Below are positions 22,786 to 30,882 of a stretch of DNA of 64,000 nucleotides, in pieces. The translations under genes and the position numbers were made by a program. Position 1 is the first letter of the stretch; each line of letters begins with the position of its first letter. The notes beneath the pieces were generated by a model, which saw only the letters and a list, made by a program, of their open reading frames with translations, was not told the DNA's origin and did no database searches. The stretch covers positions 62,001 to 126,000 of the forward strand of contig NZ_JNYY01000011.1 of NCBI RefSeq assembly GCF_000716785.1, written 5' to 3'. This DNA comes from Amycolatopsis vancoresmycina. GTDB lineage: Bacteria; Actinomycetota; Actinomycetes; Mycobacteriales; Pseudonocardiaceae.

Positions 22786-23667
22786 TCACCCTCTCTCGGC
22801 GAAACTCACCAGCGTGATCGACGGACGCAGGTCGCGCAGCCCCGGCAGGTCCGCGAGCCGGCGCAGGGCGCCCGGCCGCCACGCCCCGCGCCCGGGCGGC
22901 GGCTGCACGTCTTCGACGGCGGCCACGCCGGGGATGCGCCCGAGCACGCGGCCGGCTTCGGAGACGGTCAAGCCGAACGGCATCGGCGGCACGGTGTAGC
23001 GCGCGGACAGGCGCAGGCCGGAATTGTCGGTGCCGTCCGGTAGCGTGGAAGACGGGGGGCGCCCCCGCGGCCCGCTCCGCAACGTCCGGCGGCTGAGCCA
23101 CGGCGGGATCGAGTCGAAGAACAGCTGCCCGCCGGGGAACCGCGCCGCGCAGTCGGCGATCAGGGCGAGCACGTCGGCGCGTTCGAGGTACATGAACAGC
23201 CCCTCGGCCGAGATGAACACGCCCCGCGCCGGATCGGGCCCGGCCAGCCAGCCGCGGTCCAGCGCCGAGGCCGCGATCGCCGTCATCCGCGGTTCCGGGG
23301 GCAGCAGGCGCCGGCGTAGGTCGATCACCGGCGGCAGGTCCACCGACAGCCAGTCGACGCCGGGCCGGCCCAGCCGCCAGTAGGTGGTCTGCAGGCCCTC
23401 GCCGAGGGCGACGACGGTCGCGGCCGGATGCCGGGCCAGGTAGGCGCGGAGCGCGAGGTCCAGCGCCGCCGCTCGCAGCGGGTGGATCTGGTCCGGTTTG
23501 CCGAACCGCCCGTAGTCGTAGGAGATCCGCTGGTGGAGGTGTTCGGCCAGCGGGTCGGTGAACGCCGAGCCGGGGTGCCGCGACTCTTCGGCGCGGTTGC
23601 GCAGCGTCCACAGGCAGGTGGCCGCGACGCCGTCCAGTGCCTCGCCGTCGATGGCCGGCCCGGTCAT
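22786..23667 (-). CDS. LCMT-like SAM-dependent methyltransferase
   Basis: 293 residues from ATG 23667, which overlaps the upstream esterase stop as ATGA. Features of the leucine carboxyl methyltransferase/PPM-like family are clear: AATCLWTLRNRAEESRHPGSAFTDPLAE, YDYGRFG, VVALGEGLQTTYWRLGRPGVDWLSVDLP, FISAEGLFMYLERADVLALIADCAARFPGGQLFFDS. Actinobacterial members commonly act on polyketide or small-molecule carboxyls or hydroxyls rather than protein phosphatase. Co-translated with the esterase, so both may modify one compound (methyl transfer and ester cleavage). Confidence 0.88.
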   Translation of the reverse strand: MTGPAIDGEALDGVAATCLWTLRNRAEESRHPGSAFTDPLAEHLHQRISYDYGRFGKPDQIHPLRAAALDLALRAYLARHPAATVVALGEGLQTTYWRLGRPGVDWLSVDLPPVIDLRRRLLPPEPRMTAIAASALDRGWLAGPDPARGVFISAEGLFMYLERADVLALIADCAARFPGGQLFFDSIPPWLSRRTLRSGPRGRPPSSTLPDGTDNSGLRLSARYTVPPMPFGLTVSEAGRVLGRIPGVAAVEDVQPPPGRGAWRPGALRRLADLPGLRDLRPSITLVSFAERG

Positions 23668-24587
23668 GCGGCGAAGGAGGTCCGGAGGAACGCGAGGATC
23701 TCCGCCCGCGCGGCCTCGGCCTGCGGTGCCAGGCCCGGCAGGCTGAGGAACGCGTGCCCCGCGCCGGGGTGCTCGGCCAGCCGTGCCGGGGTGCCCGCCG
23801 CGGCGAGCCGCTCGGCGTAGCGGCGGCCGTGGTCGGCCAGCGGATCGTGGGTCGGCACCACCACCAGCGCCGGGGCCAGCCCGCCCAGGTCGTCGGCGTG
23901 CACCGGGGAAAGCGCCCGGGTGCCGGGGCCGGCGAGCCGCTGGATCAGGCGCAGCACCGGCACGCTCAGCGTGGGGGTCTGGGCGTGTTCGGCGACCGAG
24001 CCGTGGTCGAACATCGCCGCCGTCACGTCGGTCGCGGGGTTCACCAGCACCTGCGCCCGCAGGGCCAGCCCGGCGTCCCGGGCCCGGATCGCGGCCAGCG
24101 CGCCGATCAGCCCGCCGCAGCTTTCCCCGAAGACCGCGGCCCGCGCCGGGTCGACGCCCCACTGCCCGGCGTCGCGCACGAGGTGCCGCAGGGTGTCCCA
24201 GCCGTCGTCGACGGCGTCCGCGAGCGGCTGGTCCGGGGCGACGAGCCGGTGCTCGACCGAGACGACGACCGCGGGCAGCCGCGCGGCGAGGTGGCTGGTG
24301 ACCCAGTCGCTCTGCACCGCCGTGCCCACGAACCCGCCGCCGTGCACGTGGACCACGAGCGGCAGCGTGCCCGCCCGTCCGGCGGGCCGGTGCACCCGCA
24401 CCGGCAGCACGCGCCCGGGCAATGCCAGTTCGCGCCACTCGATCCGGGCGCCCGGATCCGGTTCCCCGGTGACGGCCCGGGCGGCGGCAGAGGCCCGGAA
24501 GCGGTTCTCCGCCTCGCGGTAGGCGATCAGCTCGCCGGTCGTCATCGCGAGCCAGTCCGGCTCCGGCGGTCGGGTTTCCTGGGTCAT
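23664..24587 (-). CDS. HSL-family alpha/beta hydrolase (carboxylesterase)
   Basis: 307 residues from ATG 24587. The oxyanion motif HGGGFVG lies near residue 84, the nucleophile serine in FGESCGGLIGA near residue 159, the Asp in THDPLADHG and the His in HPGAGHAFLSLPG. This is the hormone-sensitive-lipase-like group acting on short-chain esters. It is cytosolic, without a signal peptide. It is divergent from a TetR gene across two overlapping palindromes, so it is very likely repressed by that TetR protein and released by an ester or related inducer. Confidence 0.9.
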   Translation of the reverse strand: MTQETRPPEPDWLAMTTGELIAYREAENRFRASAAARAVTGEPDPGARIEWRELALPGRVLPVRVHRPAGRAGTLPLVVHVHGGGFVGTAVQSDWVTSHLAARLPAVVVSVEHRLVAPDQPLADAVDDGWDTLRHLVRDAGQWGVDPARAAVFGESCGGLIGALAAIRARDAGLALRAQVLVNPATDVTAAMFDHGSVAEHAQTPTLSVPVLRLIQRLAGPGTRALSPVHADDLGGLAPALVVVPTHDPLADHGRRYAERLAAAGTPARLAEHPGAGHAFLSLPGLAPQAEAARAEILAFLRTSFAA

Positions 24588-24601
24588 GGTCGGCTCCCTG
24601 A

Positions 24602-24639
24602 TTTCGAAACCTGAGGTATCGAAACCTACGGTAGCGAAA
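24602..24639. promoter_or_regulatory. Two overlapping palindromic TetR operators
   Basis: Site 1: TTTCGAAACC (24602-24611), spacer TGA, GGTATCGAAA (24615-24624), 9 of 10 pairs. Site 2: TATCGAAACC (24617-24626), spacer TAC, GGTAGCGAAA (24630-24639), 7 of 10 pairs. The sites overlap with a 15-base offset between the divergent esterase and TetR genes. Confidence 0.65.
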
Positions 24640-24656
24640 AACGGTAGGGTGGCGCC

Positions 24657-25217
24657 ATGCCTTCCGCACCCGCCCGGCCGCCGGGCCGTCCCCGCGCCGG
24701 GATCGACGACCGGGTGTTCGCCGCGACCCTGCGGACGGTCCACGAACTCGGCTACGCGCGGGCGACCGTGGAGCGCATCGCCGCGGCGGCCGGCATCGCC
24801 AAGACGACGATCTACCGGCGCTGGCCGTCCAAGGGCGAGCTGATCGTGGACGTCCTCCTGGACGCGTTCGGCCCGGCGCCGCTCGTGGGCGGGAGCCGGG
24901 CCGAGGTCCTGACGTCGGTCATCCGCTGGGGCGCGGCGAAGATCGCCGAACCCGGGGTGGGCGACGCGTTCGCCGGCGTGTTCAGCGACGCGGTCAGCGA
25001 TCCGGCCCTGCGCGGGGTGCTGTCCTCGCGGCTGCAGGACCCGTACCGGCTCGCGCTCCAGGACGCGCTCGGCGAGCCGGAGCAGCGGGTGCTCTTCTTC
25101 GTCGACGTCGTCGTCGGTGCCCTGCTGCACCGGATGGGCATGACCGGCGAGCCGATGGCCGACGCCGACGTCACCGCCCTGGCCGACATGGTCGTGGCGC
25201 ACTTCGCGGCCGAGTGA
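24657..25217 (+). CDS. TetR/AcrR family repressor
   Basis: 186 residues. After a Pro/Arg-rich lead, the helix-turn-helix is RTVHELGYARATVERIAAAAGIAKTTIYRRWPSKGELI (residues ~22-60), followed by a C-terminal ligand domain of the TetR_C_11/16 type. It has no Shine-Dalgarno sequence; TAGGGT at 24645-24650 lies 6 bases before the ATG, suggesting a leaderless message. It is divergent from the esterase-methyltransferase pair and overlaps the tandem operators, so autorepression plus control of that pair is the likely scheme. Confidence 0.9.
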   Translation: MPSAPARPPGRPRAGIDDRVFAATLRTVHELGYARATVERIAAAAGIAKTTIYRRWPSKGELIVDVLLDAFGPAPLVGGSRAEVLTSVIRWGAAKIAEPGVGDAFAGVFSDAVSDPALRGVLSSRLQDPYRLALQDALGEPEQRVLFFVDVVVGALLHRMGMTGEPMADADVTALADMVVAHFAAE

Positions 25218-25314
25218 CGGCCGTCACGGGCCGGGCTGTCACATCGGCCGGGGCCGCGGGGTCGTGGGGGTGACGGACCCCGGCCGGGGGTTCGCGAAAC
25301 CCCGAGGAGTTCCG

Positions 25315-25656
25315 ATGTCCACCGCTCACCTGATCGTCACCGTCGCCGCCGCGGCCTGGGTCGGCTTCTCGGCCGTTTCGATGCTGACCCGCGCGAAGTG
25401 GGTCGTCGAGCCGATCACCGAGTACGGCGTGCCCGAGGCGTGGTGGCCGTGGCTCGGCGCGGCGAAGGCGGCCGGCGCGGCGGGGCTGCTCGTCGGCCTG
25501 TTCTGGCCGCCGATCGGCATCGCGGCGGCGATCGGCCTGGTGCTGTACTTCGCCGGCGCGCTCGTCACCGTGGCCCGGGCGCGGTCGTACGGGCACCTGG
25601 TGTTCCCGGCGCTCTACCTGGCGCCGGTGGTCGCCTCGCTGCTCCTGCTGCCCTGA
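25315..25656 (+). CDS. DoxX family membrane protein
   Basis: 113 residues from ATG 25315 after GAGGAG. Four hydrophobic segments are visible, with VGFSAVSMLTRAKWVVEPITEYGVPEAWWPWLGAAKAAGAAGLLVGLFWPPIGIAAAIGLVLYFAGALVTVARAR characteristic of small DoxX-like proteins in which a terminal helix bundle may bind quinol or another redox carrier. Function in this organism is unknown. The frame is open further upstream to 25264, but the ribosome binding site selects 25315. Its 3' end overlaps the convergent hydrolase by 43 bases. Confidence 0.85.
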   Translation: MSTAHLIVTVAAAAWVGFSAVSMLTRAKWVVEPITEYGVPEAWWPWLGAAKAAGAAGLLVGLFWPPIGIAAAIGLVLYFAGALVTVARARSYGHLVFPALYLAPVVASLLLLP

Positions 25657-26483
25657 TCGGCGAGCCAGGTGAGGGTGGCGGCGGCGTGGCGCAGCACGGA
25701 GAGGTGCCCGTCGCCGGGCGAGGGCCGGTACTCGGCGTCCGGGCACCGCCGGGCGAGCCACGCGCTGTGCGTGGCGGGGATCATCCGGTCCTCTTCGCCG
25801 TGCACCAGCAGGACGGGCGCACTGATCGACGCCGGATCGCCGCCCCACGGCGTGACGTAGGCGAGGTCGTCGTCGATCAGCCCGCCGGGCCCGTCCGCGA
25901 GCGCCGCGCGGACGACTTCGTTCAGCCACGACCACGGCCCGTGGAGCGCGGCGAAGTCGGCGTCGGTGAAGACGTCCGGATCGAACGCGGCGGCGGCTTC
26001 GTGCTTTTCCTTGGCAGCGCGCCCTTCGGTGGCGGCACGCAGGGAGGCGGCACTGGCCGCGGCCATGCCCCCGAACCAGTCGAGCCCGGGCGCGTCGAAG
26101 GGCGCCACCGCGGCCAGGCTCGCGACGGCGAGCACCCGCTCCGGCAGCAGGGCGGCGCAGGCCAGGGCGTGCGAACCGCCGCCGGAGTGCCCGAGCAGCG
26201 CGAACCGCCCGATCCCGAGCGCATCGGCGACGGCGGCCACGCACCCGGCGACGTCCCCGACGGTCCGGCCCGGCACCGGCGTGGAGGAGCGGTAACCGGG
26301 CCGGTCGAAGGACACGAACCGCACGCCGAGCTCCCGGGCGAGCGGCAGCAGCGGCCCGGGCGGGGCCCCGGTGTTGGGCGTGCCGTGGTGCCAGAAGACG
26401 GTGAGCCGGGCGGGGCCGCCGGTGTCGTGGACGCGCAGGGACCGCCCGCCGGGCAGGGCCAGATCGGTTTCGGTGACCGTCAC
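25614..26483 (-). CDS. Alpha/beta hydrolase
   Basis: 289 residues from GTG 26483, which overlaps the upstream stop as GTGA. The fold is typical of the 12-6 superfamily: HHGTPNTGAPP (oxyanion region), VSFDRPGYRSS, the nucleophile elbow LLGHSGGGSHALACA (serine near residue 98), LLVHGEEDRMIPATH (acid) and GDGHLSVL (histidine). Substrate is not deducible. It is translationally coupled to the esterase upstream, so the two hydrolases form an operon. A larger open frame reaching 26969 overlaps that esterase and is not used. Confidence 0.87.
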   Translation of the reverse strand: MTVTETDLALPGGRSLRVHDTGGPARLTVFWHHGTPNTGAPPGPLLPLARELGVRFVSFDRPGYRSSTPVPGRTVGDVAGCVAAVADALGIGRFALLGHSGGGSHALACAALLPERVLAVASLAAVAPFDAPGLDWFGGMAAASAASLRAATEGRAAKEKHEAAAAFDPDVFTDADFAALHGPWSWLNEVVRAALADGPGGLIDDDLAYVTPWGGDPASISAPVLLVHGEEDRMIPATHSAWLARRCPDAEYRPSPGDGHLSVLRHAAATLTWLADQGSRSSEATTGAR

Positions 26484-27502
26484 CGGGCCAGCCGTTCCGC
26501 CAGCCAGGCCAGCGAAAGCGGGTAGCGGTAGTCGATCCCGCCGTGCCCGGCGTCGAACAGCTCGAAGTGGACGCGCTCGGCCGGCAGGCCCGCCGCCGCC
26601 ACCTCGGCCCGGAACGCCTCCGCGCCGAGGTCGAGGAAGTACTCGTCGCTCGTGCCCGCGTCGATCCACACCGCGCGCAGCGAACGGACCGCCGCCGCGT
26701 GGCGCGCCACCATCCGGACCGGGTCCCAGTCCAGCCAGCGCTGCCACGGTTCCGGCCGCAGCGCGCCGGTCAGCGGGTCGAACGGCAGCTCCGGCGTCCC
26801 GTCTTCGCGCGCCGAGAAGCACGCCGAGACGCCGAGCAGCATCACCAGCGTCGGATCCTCGGGCCGGGTGAACGCCGGACGGCTCCGGAAGTCCGCCCAC
26901 CACGCCTGGATGTCCTGGTCGTACTCGCGCAGCGCGCGGACCGCCTTGCCGAAGTCGGGGACGTAGCACAGCTCGTAGAGCGAGTCGCCCGCGTGCGTCG
27001 CCAGCGCGCCGAACAGGTCAGGGCGCAGCATCGGCGTGATCATCGCGCCGAACCCGCCCGAGGACTTGCCGGCGATCGCGCGGGAGGCCGGGGCGGGCAG
27101 CGTCCGGTAGTGCTCGTCGACCCACGGCACGATCTCGTCGCACAGGTACGAGTGGTAGCGGCCGGTGCCCGGCGAATCGACGAACTGCGAGCCCCCGTAG
27201 GCGGTCCACGCGTCGACGTACACCACGACGCAACCCGGTGCGCCGCCGGCGAAGACGGCGTCCGCCGTTTCCACGAACGGCCGGCGGAACGGCGTCCGGT
27301 TGGCCCACATCGTCAGGTGCCCGGTGTAGCCCTGGATGACGTACACCGCCGGGTACCGCTCGCTGCCGTCGTCGTAGCCCGGCGGCACGTACACCCAGAG
27401 CGGCCGTTCGTGCGGATCGCCGAGCGGGTTGCCGCGCAGCAGCGTGGAGGACACCGTGTGCCGGTCGAGCCGGCCGGCGAGTTCGCCGTCCCAGGGCAGC
27501 AT
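26480..27502 (-). CDS. Esterase of the PF00756 (esterase D/antigen 85-like) family
   Basis: 340 residues from ATG 27502; a TTG at 27514 is an alternative. RPLWVYVPPGYDDGSERYPAVYVIQGYTGHLTMW is the typical N-terminal core, AIAGKSSGGFGAM carries the nucleophile serine (near residue 146), and DAGTSDEYFLDLGA and FDAGHGGIDYRYP carry the acid and histidine. Members hydrolyse S-formylglutathione, feruloyl esters, enterobactin or transfer mycoloyl groups; no signal peptide is present, so it is cytosolic. Upstream is a 130-base gap to a divergent secreted-protein operon. Confidence 0.88.
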   Translation of the reverse strand: MLPWDGELAGRLDRHTVSSTLLRGNPLGDPHERPLWVYVPPGYDDGSERYPAVYVIQGYTGHLTMWANRTPFRRPFVETADAVFAGGAPGCVVVYVDAWTAYGGSQFVDSPGTGRYHSYLCDEIVPWVDEHYRTLPAPASRAIAGKSSGGFGAMITPMLRPDLFGALATHAGDSLYELCYVPDFGKAVRALREYDQDIQAWWADFRSRPAFTRPEDPTLVMLLGVSACFSAREDGTPELPFDPLTGALRPEPWQRWLDWDPVRMVARHAAAVRSLRAVWIDAGTSDEYFLDLGAEAFRAEVAAAGLPAERVHFELFDAGHGGIDYRYPLSLAWLAERLAR

Positions 27503-27635
27503 GCGGCCAGTCAACCACGATCCACCCGGTTGCCGACGCTAAGCATTACCTCTTTTCCGCGCGTAGCGTTGAGCCGTTTCGGCCCGACGTCCGTGTCGAG
27601 GACAGGTGGTGGGCCGGGGAGATGCGGGGAAGACC

Positions 27636-28310
27636 ATGAAACATCCGGGGCCGTTGTTCACTTTGCTCGCCGGTGTGGTGCTCGCCGGCGGGATCGGGAT
27701 CGCCGACGTGGCGTCGGGGACCGGTGCGCCGGTCGCCGGGAACGCGAGCGCGGTGGGCGCCGCGAGCACCTCGGCACCCGCACCACCGGTGACGACGACG
27801 GCGGCGGAACCGCCGAAACCCGCGGTGCCCGCACGAGCCGACTACGCCGGGCGGGTGACCGGCGGTGGCGCGTCGATCGCGGTGTCGGCGCGCGACGGCC
27901 ACGCCATCGCGTACGTCTGCGACGGCAAGAAGGTCGAAGCCTGGCTCCAGGGCGTGACCACCGGCGGGAAGCTGGATCTCCGGGGCGCCCCGAACGCGAG
28001 CCTGACGGGCAGTTTCGACGCTGCTTCGGCCACCGGGACCGTGACGGCGGCCGGCAAGACGTACCAGTTCACCGTGCCGGTGGCGAAGAAACCCGCGGGG
28101 CTCTACCGGGCGACGCCGAAGGTCAAGGGCAAGGCGGGAAAGGTGGGCTGGATCGTGCAGTCCGACGGCAGCCAGGTCGGCCTCCTCACGACGGAAGACG
28201 GCTCGGTGGCCGCCCCGGCGCTCGACCCGGCCGGCGGCACCGCGACCGTCGACGGTGTCCCGGTGACCGCCGAGCCGATCAGCGGCGTGGCCGGAACCGG
28301 GGAGTTCTGA
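27636..28310 (+). CDS. Secreted or membrane-anchored hypothetical protein
   Basis: 224 residues from ATG 27636 after GGGGAAG. An N-terminal hydrophobic segment (FTLLAGVVLAGGIGIADVASG) followed by an Ala/Pro/Thr linker marks an exported or anchored protein. The rest is a beta-rich domain with repeated short strands (YAGRVTGGGASIAVSARDGHAIAYVCDGKKVEAWLQGV, GTVTAAGKTYQFTVPVAKK, GLYRATPKVKGKAGKVGWIVQSDGSQVG). I do not recognise a named family. Its TGA overlaps the ATG of the DUF6529 gene and it probably works with that protein and the Rieske protein in an extracytoplasmic redox unit. Confidence 0.75.
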   Translation: MKHPGPLFTLLAGVVLAGGIGIADVASGTGAPVAGNASAVGAASTSAPAPPVTTTAAEPPKPAVPARADYAGRVTGGGASIAVSARDGHAIAYVCDGKKVEAWLQGVTTGGKLDLRGAPNASLTGSFDAASATGTVTAAGKTYQFTVPVAKKPAGLYRATPKVKGKAGKVGWIVQSDGSQVGLLTTEDGSVAAPALDPAGGTATVDGVPVTAEPISGVAGTGEF

Positions 28311-28858
28311 TGACCGCCCCGGCAGCGGGCCGCCGCACCGCGGTCGCCCTCGTCGTGCCGCTGCTGGCCGGCGCCGTCGTGTCGGTGGCCCTCGGGGTCT
28401 ACGGCGGCCTGCACACGCCAACCGGGGTCGCGGTGAACATCGCGGGCTTCTCCGGTCCGCAGTCCGTGAAGGCCTGGCTCGCCACGGTCGTCGTCGTGCT
28501 CGCCCTCGTCCAGCTCCTCTCGGCGCTGGCGATGTACGGCAAGCTCGGCAGCGCGCCCGCGTGGGCCGGGCCGGTGCACCGCTGGTCGGGACGGCTGGCC
28601 TTCCTCGTGTCGATCCCGGTCGCGATGCACTGCCTCTACGCGCTCGGGTTCCAGGCGTTCGACCTGCGCGTCCTCCTGCACTCCCTGCTCGGCTGCTTCT
28701 TCTACGGCGTGTTCGTGGCGAAGATGCTGCTGCTGCGCAAGGACGGCACGCCCGGGTGGTCGCTCCCGCTGCTCGGCGGCCTGGTCTTCACCGCGCTGGT
28801 CGGGCTGTGGCTGAGCGCGTCGCTGTGGTTCTTCACCCAGTCCGGTCTGACCTTCTAG
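28310..28858 (+). CDS. DUF6529 membrane protein (cytochrome b561-like)
   Basis: 182 residues, coupled to the upstream stop by TGATG. Five or six hydrophobic helices are visible. Histidines in AGPVHRWSGRLAFLVSIPVAMHCLYALG and LRVLLHSLLGCFFYGVFVAK sit within or at the edges of helices, as in b561-type haem or quinol membrane proteins. The DUF6529 family occurs next to Rieske proteins in actinomycetes, and one follows here 16 bases later, so a membrane electron path to or from the Rieske centre is a reasonable inference. Confidence 0.82.
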   Translation: MTAPAAGRRTAVALVVPLLAGAVVSVALGVYGGLHTPTGVAVNIAGFSGPQSVKAWLATVVVVLALVQLLSALAMYGKLGSAPAWAGPVHRWSGRLAFLVSIPVAMHCLYALGFQAFDLRVLLHSLLGCFFYGVFVAKMLLLRKDGTPGWSLPLLGGLVFTALVGLWLSASLWFFTQSGLTF

Positions 28859-28874
28859 CCGCGGAGGACGAAAA

Positions 28875-29294
28875 GTGCCCAACGACGACGTGGACCCGGC
28901 GGTGACGCGCCGGACGGCGCTCGCGGTCCTCGGTGCCGGGCTGGCGGCCGGCTGCAGCACCTACGGCGGCAGTCCGGGCGGGACGACGGCGGCCGCGGTC
29001 CCCGGCGGCACCGAGCTCGGCGCCGCCGCCGACGTGCCGGTCGGCGGCGGCAAGGTGTTCGCGGACAAGCAGGTGGTGGTGACGCAGCCGGCGGCGGGGA
29101 CCTTCGCGGCCTTCTCGGCGATCTGCACCCACCAGGGCTGCACGGTCGACACGGTTGCCGGCGGCACCATCAACTGCCCGTGCCACGGCAGCAAGTTCAA
29201 GATCGCCGACGGCTCGGTGGCGAACGGCCCGGCGGCGAAACCCCTGGAGAAGAAGCCGATCACGGTCACCGGCGGCAAGATCACCCTGGCCTAG
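28875..29294 (+). CDS. Rieske [2Fe-2S] protein with Tat/lipoprotein-like leader
   Basis: 139 residues from GTG 28875. The leader TRRTALAVLGAGLAAGCSTYGG combines a twin-arginine-like start and a lipobox LAAGC, so it is likely an exported, lipid-anchored protein. The Rieske cluster ligands are CTHQGC (Cys and His) and CPCHGS, spaced as usual, with the following GSVANGPAAKPL loop. It lacks the bc1-type C-terminal extras. It ends the three-gene operon and probably shuttles electrons at the outer face with the DUF6529 partner. Four-base overlap with the convergent gene. Confidence 0.92.
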   Translation: MPNDDVDPAVTRRTALAVLGAGLAAGCSTYGGSPGGTTAAAVPGGTELGAAADVPVGGGKVFADKQVVVTQPAAGTFAAFSAICTHQGCTVDTVAGGTINCPCHGSKFKIADGSVANGPAAKPLEKKPITVTGGKITLA

Positions 29295-30748
29295 GCGTAG
29301 GCCTTCGCGATCGTCCGGCCCTCGATCGTCCACAGTGGATTCGACGTGTCCGGCTCGCCGTGCAGGACGGTGCCGTCCGGACAGGAGTACCGGACGTCCG
29401 GTGCCGCGGCCGCGGTGCACGGCACGCCGTTCTCCAGCACGAGCAGGAAGGGGGCGGCCGTCCCGCCGGGCTGGGGTGGCGACGGCAGCGCACCGGCGTA
29501 GGCCAGCAGGACGGTCCGGGTCGCCGAGGTCGGGCAGGAGACCTGCGACCGCGGTCCGGGCGTGGCGAAACACGGGTCGTACGTCGTACCGCCGGCCGCG
29601 CAGCGGTAGGCGTCGTGGCGGCCGGACACCGCGGACACCGCCGTACAGGAGCCGGTCGCGCGGGCTGTCGCGGCCCGCGGCCGGTACTCGACGACCTGCG
29701 TGAACCGTGGGGCGCGGCGGGTGGTCACCGGGATCTCGAAGGCCGGGCTCGCTCCGGCGACGCTGCTCGTCACCGGCCCGATCCCGGCGGCGACGAGCCG
29801 GCGCACGACCGCGCCGCCGTCCGGGTGGCACGGTTCGAGCGCCGCCCACACGTCGGCGGCGACCTCGGCGAAGGGCCGGTCCGCGGTGTACCGGGCGGCG
29901 CCGGCGTCCGCGGCGCAGGCGAGCACGCCGGCCGCCGGGCCGGCGCCGCCGGCCAGGCCGAAGAGCGCGGCGGCGCGGTGGGCCGCGGTGGCGAGCGCCG
30001 TCCCGAGGGCGGGCCCGGGATCGGCCTGGCCGTGGATGCTCGCGGGCAGCCGGCCGATCGGGACGGTGTAGGTCACGCCGGCACCGGGCCAGAGCAGGTC
30101 GCGCTGCCGCGGGCGGCCGAGCAGCTGCACGGCGGACGTGCTCGCCGCCGCGGTCCGGATGGCCGGCCCGGGCCACGCCGTCGGCAGGACGATCCGGTAG
30201 GGCACCCTCGAATTCGAGGTCAGGGTGACGTTCGCGGAGCCGCTCTCAACCGTCACGCACACCCACACCGGCGCTCGCGGATCCGGCTCGCCGACGTCGA
30301 CGGTCACCCCGGTGGAGCTCGCCGCGCGCCCGGCGCAGTCCGGCTGGGCCGCCGGCTCGGCTTCGCGGCCCAGCGCGGCGAGGTCGAGCAGCCCACCCCA
30401 GAAGCCGCCCGGATGCGCGATCTCGGCGACGAGGCTCCGGGTGGCACCGTCGTAGGCGGCGGGCACGAGCCGGGTCCCGTTCTCGGCGATGACGACCGGC
30501 GCGAATCCGGCGGGCGGCGCGCCGGGCACCGGGATCCGCACCGGCCGCGGCGCGCCGCTGACGTCCACGCCGCCACCGAACCGGCGGGTCATCGGCGGCA
30601 CGGCGCCCGGCTCCGCCACCGCCTCGCTCCCCGAGGCCGGGGTGGTCGCGAAGACCTGTTGCCGGACAAGCACTCCCGTGGCGCCCAGCAGGAGCACGGC
30701 CACGGCGGCGGTCAGGGCGAGCCGGGCCGGTCGTTCGTTCGTGGCCAT
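29291..30748 (-). CDS. Membrane-anchored hypothetical protein
   Basis: 485 residues from ATG 30748, six to eight bases after GGAGGAG. A single N-terminal membrane anchor (LALTAAVAVLLLGATGVLV) precedes a large extracytoplasmic part with many Cys residues (at least ten, for example CAGRAA, VWVCVTV, LACAAD, LEPCHPD, GSCTAV, YRCAAG, YDPCF, VSCPTS, VPCTAA, YSCPDG), suggesting disulfides. I recognise no family. It is monocistronic and divergent from a DUF3800 gene. A secreted surface protein of unknown function is all that can be said. Confidence 0.75.
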   Translation of the reverse strand: MATNERPARLALTAAVAVLLLGATGVLVRQQVFATTPASGSEAVAEPGAVPPMTRRFGGGVDVSGAPRPVRIPVPGAPPAGFAPVVIAENGTRLVPAAYDGATRSLVAEIAHPGGFWGGLLDLAALGREAEPAAQPDCAGRAASSTGVTVDVGEPDPRAPVWVCVTVESGSANVTLTSNSRVPYRIVLPTAWPGPAIRTAAASTSAVQLLGRPRQRDLLWPGAGVTYTVPIGRLPASIHGQADPGPALGTALATAAHRAAALFGLAGGAGPAAGVLACAADAGAARYTADRPFAEVAADVWAALEPCHPDGGAVVRRLVAAGIGPVTSSVAGASPAFEIPVTTRRAPRFTQVVEYRPRAATARATGSCTAVSAVSGRHDAYRCAAGGTTYDPCFATPGPRSQVSCPTSATRTVLLAYAGALPSPPQPGGTAAPFLLVLENGVPCTAAAAPDVRYSCPDGTVLHGEPDTSNPLWTIEGRTIAKAYA

Positions 30749-30882
30749 CGGCACCTCCTCCGAACACCTGCAATCCGCGAGTCACCGGACCCGCCGCGGT
30801 CGTTAGCCGCCGTGGCCCAACCGTGATGCCGGTCCGCCAATCCGGTCGCCCGCGGCCGGGTCCCTCTGGCACGATCGGGTGG

